Source: Dermatophagoides farinae | Taxonomy: Eukaryota; Arthropoda; Arachnida; Sarcoptiformes; Pyroglyphidae | Reading direction: 5' to 3' | DNA: 64,000 bases | NCBI RefSeq assembly: GCF_024713945.1 | Contig: NC_134677.1 | Span: forward strand, 3,041,001-3,105,000 | Shown: one piece after another, positions 38,496-55,751 of the stretch | How positions within the stretch are numbered: the stretch's first letter is position 1 | Layout of the letters: each line of letters begins with the position of its first letter | Position numbers and translations under genes: made by a program | The notes under the pieces: model-generated | The model's database searches: none | What the model was told of the DNA's origin: nothing | The model's input: only the letters and a program-made list of their open reading frames with translations

Positions 38496-41400
38496 GTAAG
38501 TTGATATCCATTTTTTCTATAGATTAATTGATTGAATTTAATGAAAAAGAAACACAACGAAAGATGATTGACATTTTATGAATGAATCGATAATCATTAA
38601 AAGTTCGAAGACATTGGGAGTGAATTGAATTTATTGGTTTGTCAATAATCATTTGTAGTTTAGTTAGGATTAAATGCACAAACATTGGAAAAACAAAGCA
38701 AACAATTTTCATCATATATATAGCCAATATAGTTTTTTTTTAAATTGGATCTATTTTTGAACATCAATGATGATTTGAACAAACAAGAATGACATCATCA
38801 TCAACCATGCATCCATCTGTTCAGAAATTTTCGGAGAAATAGCAATGAATCATAGATGATTGCCATGATTGTATATATTTTTAGATATTCATTTGATGTT
38901 TTGTGGCTTTTCTAATTTATTTTAAATAGCAATTTTTTTTTGGTTTTAAAATTAATCAATCTTGTTCACTGTTGAGCTAAGAAAATTATTAAAGTTAGAG
39001 GTTGTTCCTCACAATGGGATGTTTGAGAAAAAAATTTTTTTTTGTCCCATAATCTTTATATCAATGATTAATTTAATGATGACAAAATTATCCAAATGTT
39101 TTGCTCGTTTTTTCTATATTTTTATCGTAAATAAAAAAAAATTATTATCGGACATTTGCCTACATCATTCACTCCTTTTTCATTGATCATCAGATGATAA
39201 ATATTATATTGATTGATGATTAAAATGAACAGTTTTTGGGTTTAGGATGAATGAAAAGACCTATTTACTTATGAATTTTTAGTGGTTCTTTGTTTGCGAA
39301 AAAAGGGTAGTGTTGATTTCAATTCAAATTTGAGTTCTGGTCGAGTTTTATGCTCAAAATTTTTACATTTGTTTATGAAAAATTTGTTGAATCTATTTTT
39401 GTTGATCAAAGAAAAGGTCTGTTTTCTTCAGAGCAAAATCTCCAAAAAAAACACCATAATATAAAAATTGACAGAAAAATGTCAGATATGAATTCTCCAT
39501 TTCTTTTCTAACAGCCACAAAAAATTGTATATTTCGCTTTAAATTTTTCTTCTTTTTTATGTTTTGTTTTTCGAATAGGATAGAAGTCATCCAGTATTTA
39601 GCATCCAATGATCAAATTTGGAAAGAGTGACTACAAAATATTATATCTTTCTCTCTCTTACTTTATATTTTTGTTTATCACTGCCTCTTAAGCTCAGAAT
39701 TTTTCTTTTTCCAGCAATAAATGAAATTCTAATATTGAAAAAAAATATTGTCCGCGTAGCTCACAGTGATACATTAAATAAATTTTCTTCACTAATTTCT
39801 CGTATCATTCATTTTGAGTGAATAATTTATATCACATTATATGTATATAATTTGCTGTGATCATATATTTTATTTATGTTTTTTTTTATTCAAGAAAAAA
39901 AGATTTAAATGTTTGATAAATCCAATGTTTTGATCCAAATGGTTATTTTGTCTATATTTGGCTAGCAATAATATAATATCATGGCAATCTTATCTTTTTT
40001 TTATTTGCTTAATGATTATATACCTTTAAAAATGATTTTATTAAACATTTAAAACATTTTTTTTCTTCATTTCGGGATTAACTTGATTTATTCGCAGATG
40101 TTTTTATGATGATAACATGGTTGTGGTTATCAAAGTTGATTTTACATCATTCAAGTTTTTCTGATGATTTGAATGTAAATAAAATTTTATTGATATCGAA
40201 TTTTTTGTTTTGTTTTGTTTTCTCAGTTTTATGATAATAACCCTAAATTTTTTTTTTAGTTGATCATCAAACCGCTAGTTATTAGTGCACAGATCGATAA
40301 AGAGGTGATCGATCTTTTTCGGGTTTTTTTTTTTGGTTTGTTTGTTTGTTTGCATCCAAACAGGAAAAAATTCCATTTTTTGATTATTTGATTTGAATAA
40401 TATTTGTATATATGGATTGTTTGTTTGATTTGTTTAATTATTATTATTATTATTATTGAATAAAATGAGGTTGGCCACCATCCCAACCATTATCATCATC
40501 ATCATTTTAATCATAATCATGAATTGCCTAACTGATGATTACCGATTAGCATATTTAGTGTGGATTCATCATTGAAAATTTATTTTATTTCTATGGGAAA
40601 TACCGTGAAAGGCAAATACTCATATTGCGTGTGTGTGTGTGTGTGTGTAGATCTATGGTTGTTGTTTGTATATTCAAACATCCTTATACACACACACACA
40701 CACACAAACACAAAAACATAGATTTATTATGTCTACCATTATTGTTTGTTGAGATTGTTGTTAGTTAGTTAGATTTGTTCCGCAATGTTTATACACACAT
40801 AACATTGATTGTCTGTTCTGTTATCCTTCAGATTCTAAACATTCATTGTATGTTTCAAATAACAGTATAACAAGTCAATGCATCCATTTAAATTTTGTAT
40901 GTTGTAAATGATGTGAAATAATAATTTCAAACTAGAATAACCTCATGAATACATACAAACACCAATATATAGACAATTGGCCAACGTCATCATCAATTCA
41001 CCAACACCCTTTTGGGCGCTTTTCATTCGACCCAAGAACATGAAATGAACAGTAATACACATACACACACACAAATAGACCTACTAACTTAGTTTATTTC
41101 AACCAAATAAATAATATTTGATAGTGATAAATATTCATAGGTTTGACGATTATGTTTTCAGTTTGATGAAATTCATTTCTCATCACCATCATCACCAAAA
41201 AAACTTGATCTTAAACATTATCAGTTGGCTTTTCTTCGAATTTATTTTTGTTGACAATTTTATGATCAAATTTTTTATTTTGTTTTTCCAATCATAACAG
41301 ATATTTGTGAAAGGAAGAGGATTATGACGATTGATCGTAAAAAATAGCTTTTACCACCCCAGAAGAATCAGGGTCAATTTGTGTGTGTGTTTGTGTGTGT

Positions 41401-42156
41401 GTGATGATTGTGTGTTTGCCTTATTTGTCTTGATCAAGCTAAAGAGAAAAATCCACTATTAATAAAAAAAATCATTCAACGAAACATTGTAGACAAATAA
41501 AAAAAAATTGAGTTCAATTGCGATATGGTGTTTCATAATATTTTTGTTTTGTTGATGTTTCGCGTTTAACTATTGTCCATTGACATTTGTTGTTGTTGTT
41601 GTTATTGTTTATGCTTTTCCGGAACAACGGGAACTAGTTTTTGACTCTTAATCTAATGAAATCCTTTGCATCCATTTAATTTTTCTTATGAAATTTAATT
41701 TAATTTGAGTGTTTCACATTGCCTTTTATTTTAATAAGTGTGTGTGTGCGTATGTTTGTATGTGTTCAACTTTTTCCCTTATAGATCAATGATCTGATTA
41801 ATTCCATTCATTTCACCATAATCCATCGATGATTTTCAATTTCCTTGTCGAATCTTATGATTTAACATAAGTAAGATTTATATAATGTGGCAACCAAAAA
41901 AAAAGCCATAGCATTGCTTTCATTTGTTGACAACCATTGTTTTTTATTGTTTCAAAATGATATTATTCCACTATTAATTGTTTGATGATGATGTTTGTTG
42001 TTTTTACATCTGCCATCATTTATTAAATAGCTGCCATTTAGATTAGAGACTCGTTACGTCTAATTTATTTCTATTGTCATTGAAAAAATAAATTTATATC
42101 ATCACTATCGTCCCAGTTTATTTCAATTTGTGTGTGTGTGTGTGTTGATCATCAAA
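38496..42156 (+). other. Intron or intergenic region between the two FAK 5' modules
   Basis: About 3.7 kb. Contains (GT)n at 40628-40648 and (CA)n at 40687-40706 facing each other across about 40 nt, plus T runs and CAT repeats. No convincing coding exon; an alternative FAK promoter for the 42157 start would lie at its right end. Confidence 0.55.
40628..40706. repeat. (GT)n and (CA)n tracts in inverted orientation
   Basis: A GT tract of about ten units and a CA tract of about ten units, separated by about 40 nt, can pair with each other as a long hairpin in RNA or single-stranded DNA. Confidence 0.8.
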
Positions 42157-46916
<4,760 letters not shown>

Positions 46917-47430
46917 CTTGAAAATGTTGACTGAATGAAAATAACATAACATTCCCATTTATGTTTGTCACATTATCTTTAACCTTGCTTTACTTGTATG
47001 AATTGATTCTTTCATTTAAAAAAAAATCTCATTTCATTTTATTGTGTCATTTCTATTGTATTGATGATTTTAAAAATACAACGCATCTTTGCATCTTATT
47101 AATCTGTGATTTACATGTATAATATAAAATTTTAATGACAATTTTTTCATTGATATGATATACTAATTATTTTTTGTGTTTGTTTCATTTTAAAAAAAAT
47201 TAAATACTTGAAATCGATACGATATTGTAATCATAATGCAATCAGATTTTATACGATGAGATTCACTTTAAATTCAATCATTTTTATCATTGAAAATGGA
47301 TATTTTCATTTGATTAAAGAAAAAATAATCAACACTTGAGCACCACGATATTGGATCGATATATAAATTTTATAATGTCAAAAACAAACATTCTATTCGA
47401 TTTTGTAAACTCAATCGATTGAATGTAAAA
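46917..47430. other. FAK 3' flank and phosphatase 5' flank
   Basis: 514 bases between two genes on the same strand. AT-rich; the 3' UTR of FAK and promoter of the phosphatase must share it. No further gene seen. Confidence 0.6.
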
Positions 47431-49172
47431 ATGTTTCAATTGAAATTTTTAATCGTTTGTTTTGCTTTCACCAAGCTTTCATTTGCATATCAAGAATATT
47501 TATCGCATGGACCAGAACAAGTTCATATTTCTTATGGAGGTAAAATTCATATAATAATTAAAAAATGTTTATGATTGATGCAAATTTCATTTACTTTTTT
47601 AGCTGGTCCTAGTCAAATGTATGTTACTTGGTTAACTCATGAACAACCATCTGGGCCACCAGTAGTAGAATATGGTATACAATCTGGAAAATATGAATTG
47701 AAAAAACATGGCAATATGACCAAATTTACAACTGCTTATTCACGATACATTTATCGAGTTGCACTCGAAGATCTTAAACCAAATACTACATATTGTAATA
47801 ATCCTACGATTTCAATTAGTGTTTATAATCTAATTAAAAATTTTTTTTATCAAAATTTTAGATTACCGATGTGGTTTCGAACAAGAATTGAGCAATGAAT
47901 TTAATTTTCGTACTCGTCCCAAAGATCAAGAAAATTGGAGTCCTCGAATCGCTGTCTATGGTGATATGGGTCTGGTGAATGGTCAATCATTTCCTTTGTG
48001 AGCTTTTAACTTAATAGATTTGATAAATTGATTTCATTTTGTGTTTGATAAGTTTAAAGCAACAGGTATCGAAAAATGCATATGATGCAATATTCCATGT
48101 TGGCGATATCGCTTATGATATGCACAGTGGAAATGGTTTATATGGTGATTTATTTATGCGTGAAATCGAACCTATTGCTGCGAATGTTGCCTATCAAGTA
48201 GTTGTTGGAAATCATGAAAACGATGGCTAGTATGTATATTTGATAATAATTCGAATTTAATAATAATTTTTACATTGGTTATTTAGTAATTTTACTGATT
48301 ATGATGGCCGTTTCACAATGATTGATGAAAATAGTGGGAAAATGAACAATATGTTCTATAGTTTCAATATCGGTCCAGCACATGTAATCGGATTTTCATC
48401 AGAATTTTATTATTATACCGAATATGGTGTTAGTCAAATTCATAATCAATTCGAATGGCTTGAACAAGATTTGATCGAAGCAAATAAGCCTGAAAACAGA
48501 GCTAAACATCCATGGATTATAACAATGGCCCATAGACCTATGTATTGCAGTACGGCTGATGATGATGATTGTACAGAAAACGAATCAATAGTAAGAGTTA
48601 ACAAGAATTTTTAAAATTATGAAACCAACATAATTTGTTATTTATTTATTTTTTACAGTTACGAAAAGGTATTCCAATCGTAAATGCATATGGACTAGAA
48701 GATTTGTTCTATAAATATGGTGTGGACATTATCTTTGGTGCTCATGAACATGTATGACATTTAATGTATCTGAATCTGAAACTAATTATTATTCATGATA
48801 GACATATGAAAGACTATTTCCAGTGTACAATCGCAAAGTTTACAATGGTTTAAACAATGATGCTTATGATAGACCAAAAGCGCCAGTACATGTTTTAGTT
48901 GGTTCAGCTGGATGTCCCGAAAAAATTGATCCATTTATTGCTAATCCTAAACCATGGAGTGCTAAACGTATTTCGAATTATGGCATCACAGAGATGTCAA
49001 TTCTTAATAAGACACATATTCGTTTTAGACAACGTGATACTACTTCGGTAATATTCGAGCCATATGATATGAATCTGTTATTTTTATTGTTAAATTTGTT
49101 TTTTGTAATATTCAGAATGGAGCTATGGTTGATGCATTCCATATAATCAAAGGACATTGGAATCAATATTGA
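47431..49172 (+). CDS. Secreted purple acid phosphatase (ACP7-like metallophosphatase), 437 residues, 8 exons
   Basis: Binuclear-metal phosphomonoesterase of the purple acid phosphatase family. Exons: 47431-47539, 47603-47794, 47862-47997, 48053-48229, 48287-48590, 48659-48751, 48802-49047, 49116-49172. Introns are 50-68 nt; phases close to 1314 nt. The 437 residues match animal ACP7 (about 438). The N-terminus MFQLKFLIVCFAFTKLSFA is a signal peptide, pointing to secretion or the lysosome. A fibronectin-III-like N-terminal domain (about 25-125, with MYVTWLTHEQ and RYIYRVALEDL) precedes the metallophosphatase domain. Metal-ligand motifs are in order: YGDMG, GDIAYD, GNHEND, a His-bearing TMAHRPMY and GAHEHTYER. 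The physiological substrate is unknown for this family. It follows FAK by 514 bases on the same strand with no functional link evident. Confidence 0.93.
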
Positions 49173-49884
49173 AATGAATAATCAAAATATTTCAATTGAA
49201 TAATAAAACAATTTATTTGATCGAATTAAATGGAAAATTTTTTTATATTCAATTTTAAAATCAAAAAATAGCGACCAGCGTTAAAATTCATAATTGAATT
49301 CAATTAAATTATAGAGCAAAAAAATTGGAAATTTTTCAAGTAAATTTTTTAAACTAAACAAAAAAATCATCAAAAGGCTCATATTCAAAGTATTGAGCTC
49401 CAAAAAAATTAAGAATTACAATAAAATTCATCAAAAAAGACTGTTCACAGATTGATAACAAAAAGAAATAACAAACAAAAATGAGAAAAAAAATTCTTAA
49501 AATCATATTATATGCCATCTTATGCACAATTTGGTACAAATTGTCAAGCCATTTTTTTGTATTAATTTACAATAATTTATCATTAGAAAACATCAAAAAA
49601 AAATGATTATAATATACATCAGTAGATCAAAAAAAAAAAATTATTTTCATTCGAAATATATTTTTGTCTTTTCTGATGTGTTATCATTTATTGATTGATG
49701 GAAAAAATTCGGATTGCAATACAAGATTGAAAATTACATGCTGTTTTTTTTTGCTTATTGCCTGTTATATTTATGTGTGAGTGGTGTGTGAATGAGAGTA
49801 GTGTTTGCATGGTAATAAATAATAATTTTTAAATCAATATTCATCAACGTTTTGTGTGATTAATTAATTGCAGTTATGAATTGA
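49173..49884. other. Convergent 3' region between phosphatase and palmitoyltransferase
   Basis: 712 bases, very AT-rich. Contains the facing 3' UTRs; a plus-strand AATAAA lies shortly after the phosphatase stop (49200-49205). No gene seen. Confidence 0.6.
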
Positions 49885-50949
49885 TTAAATATTATTTGAT
49901 GATGATGATTGTGAATGTATTGAATGTTGAAATGGCGGTGGTGGCTGTGGTTGTAAAAGAGCTTGTGGATAGTTTGAACTGGTCACATCACAAACTGTCA
50001 ATGAATTTGATTTATCAAACATGCCCGGGATCAATGGTAATTGATAATAATGACCATCACCCAAGCTATTATAGATAGGTAAAAACCAATATAATTTGTT
50101 ATCGCCAAACACTGATGTTAGATTACGTTTACATCCAAGATTAAAACGATAATAATCATATTCATATTGCTTGAATCGTGGAGTTTGGTATGATTCCAAT
50201 GTGGTAACATTCTTGCATACCAAATAGATATGATAGGTCAACAAAATCAAAATGCTCATGGAAAAAATGAAACAGAAAAGTACCAGGAAAAATACTTGAA
50301 ATTTTCCAGGATATGATTCATCTTTCCAGAATTTGAGGAATAAATTGACAGAGCTGAATACGACATATAGACAAGTAATTGAAGTATAGAAAAGAAATAG
50401 TATGAAATATTTGTAATTGTCGAATGCAACACAGTTGCTGACCCAATGGCAGTGATGATCCATTTTGCATATACATTTTCCACAAGTCGAACAATGATGT
50501 GCTCTATCTGGTTTCAATACCAAACATTTTGGACAAAAACGAACATGACCATTGTATGCTCGAGTAAATATTGGCAAATTTCTAGCCTGAATTAATGATT
50601 CAAAATTTTGATTACGTTCATCTTCGGTCATTTGATTCAATCGCATTACGTCAGTTATAGCAAATTCTGAAGCGATTGGTCGATGAGCAGAAAATACACA
50701 TTTTATGTATGAGATAAATGAAAGCAGATAGATTGGGATGAAAAAAGTGACCAACAATGCTTGAGCCCAGATTTGTGTATAATATTGATATATTATAAAG
50801 TACATATAGACATATATGCCCCAGATATAAAGTGAAAATATCAATGCAAATGGAAAATATCGGGCAAGGCGAATAAATTGACATAAACATTTGTACGAAG
50901 TACTGCTTAATCCATTTGAATGGTTATGACGATTTCGTTCGATATCCAT
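49885..50949 (-). CDS. DHHC-type protein S-palmitoyltransferase (ZDHHC2/15/20-like), 354 residues
   Basis: Integral membrane enzyme that transfers palmitate from CoA to protein cysteines through a Cys-acyl intermediate; this subgroup acts at Golgi and plasma membrane (family knowledge). Single coding exon. Two hydrophobic spans at about residues 31-82, then the cytosolic Cys-rich domain with FCPKCLVLKPDRAHHCSTCG and the catalytic DHHC at 164-167 in CKMDHHCHWVSNCVAF, then two more spans at about 180-250. A TTxE motif (VTTLES) follows the last span, as is usual. A C-terminal aromatic segment (YRFNLGCKRNLTSVFGDNK) fits the ZDHHC2/15/20 group. The tail is Pro/Gln/Ser-rich. Length is typical (337-365). 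The ATG at 50949 opens a polar N-terminus with no earlier in-frame ATG seen; an untranslated 5' exon may lie further right. Confidence 0.93.
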   Translation of the reverse strand: MDIERNRHNHSNGLSSTSYKCLCQFIRLARYFPFALIFSLYIWGIYVYMYFIIYQYYTQIWAQALLVTFFIPIYLLSFISYIKCVFSAHRPIASEFAITDVMRLNQMTEDERNQNFESLIQARNLPIFTRAYNGHVRFCPKCLVLKPDRAHHCSTCGKCICKMDHHCHWVSNCVAFDNYKYFILFLFYTSITCLYVVFSSVNLFLKFWKDESYPGKFQVFFLVLFCFIFSMSILILLTYHIYLVCKNVTTLESYQTPRFKQYEYDYYRFNLGCKRNLTSVFGDNKLYWFLPIYNSLGDGHYYQLPLIPGMFDKSNSLTVCDVTSSNYPQALLQPQPPPPFQHSIHSQSSSSNNI

Positions 50950-51920
50950 TTTTTCTTTGAAAATCTAACCAACCAATCTAAATGGAAAAAGGCAATGTAT
51001 TAGTAAATATTTCTTGGAAAGAATTTAAACATTAAATCTAATAAATAATATATACAAACAAAAAGATTTAAAATTGACATGACGAATTCTTACCAAAAAC
51101 TCACCAGATTCAATTGCAACAACCAAAAAAATAAAAATATAAGGATGATTTATGTTAAAACTATATTTACTCACAAGAGTCACACGAATCAAAATAGAAT
51201 TAAAATTGACGCGCCTTATTTAGGATTGTTTTGCTTGATTGTTGAAAATAATTTTTCCTAATTGAATTTTTGTGCTGAAATCAAAAATTTCCACAAAAGT
51301 TTGATCACTCTATTGACATTAGATAGAGAGAAACAAAACAAATGGATTAAATCAGTTCAAAATCTGGTGCCAGACATCAATAAAAGTCGAATGATGCTTG
51401 ATCGCGTCAACATAAATATGAATATTCTAGTTTTTTTGCTGTAAACTATTTCAAAAAATAAAATACATTTAAATAGAGTTATTAATTTTGATTTTTAATC
51501 ATGACGATAATGAAAAGAAATAAATGATGACAAAGTTATTGAAACATAACATTTCATGTCAATGATTTTTTTTTGTATACACTACGTATGTAATTAATTC
51601 CATAAAGCAAATTTCTATTTCGAATTTTTGAAAAAACAAACCGAGTGTGTAAAATAATGATTATAAATTAACGGGCAAATAAAGATGAATGGAGAATATA
51701 ACGGCTGAAATGAAAAAACAATTGTATCATGATGACTCGTGTGATCAAGCGAGAATCATTGTAATAAATGTATTGAGCACACACACATCATGGACCAATG
51801 ACCATAGAAATTTGACATTTTACATCATTACTTTCATTTGGTTTATCTTTACCGGAAATTAGAAATATTTCAATTTTCAATAAATAAGAAATTGATGAGA
51901 ATTAAAAAATATCGATATAA
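50950..51920. other. 5' flank of the palmitoyltransferase and upstream DNA of histone H3
   Basis: About 970 bases. A 60-codon open stretch at 51262-51444 (with ITLLTLDREKQNKWIKSVQN) looks mildly protein-like but has no recognisable family and no good gene context; left unannotated. Confidence 0.45.
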
Positions 51921-52020
51921 ATCCCGCCCACTGATTTTCCCTCCAAACTTAAATTTCGCGCTCTTTTCATGCTCCGCCTTCGAGTTTTGTCTTGTTCTGA
52001 TGGTCGACTATAAAAAAGCG
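51921..52020 (+). promoter_or_regulatory. Histone H3 promoter block, shared with H1
   Basis: About 100 bases that align without gaps to 54024-54123 upstream of H1 with about 8 differences. Contains AAATTTCGCGC (E2F-like core TTTCGCGC), CATGCTCCGCCTTCGAG, GATGGTCGA and a TATA box TATAAAAAA at 52009-52017, 94 bases before the H3 start codon. Conservation of this non-coding block between two genes marks it as a co-regulated histone promoter. Confidence 0.85.
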
Positions 52021-52096
52021 ATTCACACCAAGTCTCGTTACTCATTTGTTGATTGGTATTCGATACGTTCGTATTTTCAGATCGAAAACAAAATAA

Positions 52097-52513
<417 letters not shown>

Positions 52514-52559
52514 ATCTATCCATTTTCATTCTAATTTAATCCATCATTCATATACAAAC

Positions 52560-52575
52560 GGTCCTTTTTAGGACC
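52560..52575 (+). terminator. Histone mRNA 3' stem-loop of H3
   Basis: GGTCCT-TTTT-AGGACC: a perfect 6-bp stem with 4-nt loop 47 bases after the stop, matching the stem-loop bound by SLBP for non-polyadenylated histone mRNA ends. A backup AATAAA lies at 52640-52645. Confidence 0.93.
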
Positions 52576-53516
<941 letters not shown>

Positions 53517-54023
53517 TTCTGTTTTACATCATTTTACAATTTGCATTCATCCATTCATTTCATACTCATCTATATCGATCAAAAACGGTCCTTTTCAGGG
53601 CCACAATTGTAATTTAGATTAAGAGCTTTTTTTTAATATTTTTGTTTATGAATAATAAATTTTTGTATTGTAAAAAAATATCTGATTCTATGAATTTTAT
53701 TATGAAAATAAACTGGTAAATTTGGAATTAATAGCTGAATATCAAACAAGTATAAGTGCCTTGATATTTATCGTTAGAAATTGATAAATATTTTTGTCAA
53801 TTTGTCAAATTCAATTTCAACTATTCTGGTGAGCATTTGAACACGGAAAAGGAAATTGAAAAGATAAATGATCATCATATTGTTTTAAAATAAGATTTTT
53901 TCTGGCCATTTTGACATAGAATTTGTATAATAGATACCATTCATGTTTACAATCTTTTTGAGTTTCACGTTCTGGTTTGAAAACAAAAACGAACATTCGA
54001 TTTGATGAGTATTAGAAAAATAA
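53517..54023. other. H4-H1 spacer, with the H4 3' stem-loop inside it
   Basis: 507 bases, AT-rich. Apart from the stem-loop at 53587-53602 and AATAAA at 53654-53659 I see no gene or other signal. Confidence 0.55.
53587..53602 (+). terminator. Histone mRNA 3' stem-loop of H4
   Basis: GGTCCT-TTTC-AGGGCC, 6-bp stem with one G-U pair and a TTTC loop, 71 bases after the stop. AATAAA at 53654-53659 could serve as a backup polyadenylation signal. Confidence 0.9.
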
Positions 54024-54123
54024 ATCCCTCCCACTGATTTTCCCTCCAAATTTAAATTTCGCGCTCTTTTCATGCTCCGCCTTCGAGTATAGCTTTGTTC
54101 TGATGGTCGAGTATAAAAAAGCA
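54024..54123 (+). promoter_or_regulatory. Histone H1 promoter block, near-copy of the H3 promoter
   Basis: Ungapped match to 51921-52020 at a constant offset of 2103 bases. TATAAAAAA at 54112-54120 lies 106 bases before the H1 ATG. Differences cluster in a short segment (GTTTTGTC versus GTATAGCT) just downstream of the shared CTTCGA, while the TTTCGCGC core, CATGCTCCGCC, GATGGTCGA and TATA box are retained. Confidence 0.85.
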
Positions 54124-54217
54124 AGTTGAAGCAAGTTGAATCATCAATTTGGTTAGTGGCCTTTTTTTTTTTACGTCGTGAATTTCTCTCACTATTTTTC
54201 TCGAAACAACAACAACA

Positions 54218-54874
54218 ATGACCGAAGCTGAAGCAACTCAAGCTGCTCAGGCTAGCGAGCCAAAAAAAGCCAAAGCTGTCAAGCCAAAAGCACCAAAGGG
54301 CGAAAAGAAACCAAAAGTTAAGCCCAATCATCCACCAGTTGCATACATGGTGATATCGGCCATTAAAGAATTGAAGGACCGTAATGGATCATCCGTACAA
54401 GCCATCAAAAAGTATATCCAGGCCCACAACACCGTTGATATCGAAAAAATCACCCCGTTTATCCGAAAATATCTTAAATCTGGAGTGGTCAAAGGTGAAT
54501 TGGTTCAAGCTAAAGGCAGAGGTGCTAGTGGATCGTTCAAATTGAACAAATCGGCCAAAGGTGAAGGTGATAAACCGAAAAAAGTATCAAAGCCAAAATC
54601 GGTGAAACCAAAATCACCGAAATCAAAAGTTCCAAAAGTAACCAAACCATCGAAATCAGCTGGCGAAAAAAAAGTGAAGATGGAAAAGGAAAAGGCACCA
54701 AAAGCCAAATCTGCAGCCGTCAAAAAAGACAAGCCAAGCACACCGAAAAAGACAGCCAAACCAACTAAGGCTAGTAAACCTAAAGCAGAAAAGAAAAAAG
54801 CAGCATCGAAACCGGCTAAATCACCGAAAAAAGTAGCAGCCAAAAAACCAACATCGAAGAAGGCAAAGAAGTAA
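54218..54874 (+). CDS. H1: Linker histone H1
   Basis: Intronless, 218 residues. It binds linker DNA at the nucleosome dyad and compacts chromatin. Short acidic/Ala start ([15 protein letters not shown]) and a Lys/Pro patch, then the winged-helix globular domain at about residues 30-110 ([45 protein letters not shown]), followed by a Lys/Ala/Pro/Ser-rich tail with SPKK-type motifs. Length and layout are typical of arthropod H1. It shares its promoter block with H3 and has its own 3' stem-loop, so it is probably S-phase expressed. H2A and H2B are not in this window. Confidence 0.96.
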   Translation: MTEAEATQAAQASEPKKAKAVKPKAPKGEKKPKVKPNHPPVAYMVISAIKELKDRNGSSVQAIKKYIQAHNTVDIEKITPFIRKYLKSGVVKGELVQAKGRGASGSFKLNKSAKGEGDKPKKVSKPKSVKPKSPKSKVPKVTKPSKSAGEKKVKMEKEKAPKAKSAAVKKDKPSTPKKTAKPTKASKPKAEKKKAASKPAKSPKKVAAKKPTSKKAKK

Positions 54875-54918
54875 ATTTCATTCCATTATCTATTTATATT
54901 TTCATATAATCATAAAAC

Positions 54919-54934
54919 GGCTCTTTTCAGAGCC
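54919..54934 (+). terminator. Histone mRNA 3' stem-loop of H1
   Basis: GGCTCT-TTTC-AGAGCC, a perfect 6-bp stem and TTTC loop 45 bases after the stop; this is the metazoan consensus sequence itself. I see no AATAAA shortly after it, unlike H3 and H4. Confidence 0.93.
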
Positions 54935-55627
54935 ACAAAAATTTGTATGAAAGTTGCAATTTTTTTAATCACAAAACATTTTGTAAATATTTACGAAAAA
55001 AAAAATTCCATTTTTTAGCATTAAAATCAATTTGAAACATCATAAATTGTAAAACGGCCGTTTTTTCGAAAAAGCGCGCGAAATTCAAATCACAAATAGA
55101 TTTTTTTTACTACTAAAAACATATGATAAAGAAGATTGGTGTGTGACTGATTTTATTACCATAGTATGTTGCTAACATGAATTTCAAACATTTTGGTTGT
55201 ATATTACTTACAAAGGAAAATGACCATGAAAATATATGAATGTGGTGTTATCACATCTTGTTGACAAGCTTAACTTGTTGATTGACATTTTATTTAATCG
55301 AATGACAGTGTTCGACAATCGATTCTCAGTGGCTAAATTTCCTGTTAATCAATACGGTAGGAAAAATAGTTTAAGAATCGCTGACAAGTTTATGAACAAT
55401 TGATCATTGGATCTAGGCGATGGTTCGATAATGATAATGAATCAACATTAACATTAAGATTTATTGATACGCTCACCAGACATGATTTACAAGCTAATTA
55501 TTTATCGATAACGATTAATATGCCATATTGATTAGGATCTCACATATTTGGCGTCGAAACATGTTAATAACGGATGGAATGCAGATATAGATAATGATTA
55601 TCAATTTCATTTGATATTTTGATTCGG
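54935..55627. other. H1-SORD intergenic region
   Basis: About 690 bases. At 55051-55090 a CG-rich patch reads, on the minus strand, TTTGAATTTCGCGCGCTTTT, resembling the core of the H3/H1 promoters in opposite orientation. From about 55430 to 55610 there are several GATAA/TTATC motifs upstream of SORD. No gene seen. Confidence 0.5.
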
Positions 55628-55635
55628 TATAAAAG
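55628..55635 (+). promoter_or_regulatory. TATA box of the sorbitol dehydrogenase gene
   Basis: TATAAAAG, 124 bases before the start codon, in the right place for a core promoter; this is the only non-histone gene in the window where I see a clear TATA box. Confidence 0.6.
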
Positions 55636-55751
55636 CAGCTCATTATATCGTTGAATATATTATATTATTAATTCACACCATATTTGTGATCGTATTCATT
55701 TGGCATTGTTTTTCCATAATCCAATATCAATCATCATAATTTTAAGTGATC

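Noticed and set aside
51262-51444. 60-codon frame with a charged, helical-looking segment
   Set aside because: No recognisable family and no splice or promoter context; may be chance.
54505-54843. 112-codon minus-strand frame rich in Phe, Ala, Gly and Leu
   Set aside because: Reverse reading of the Lys/Ala/Pro tail of H1.
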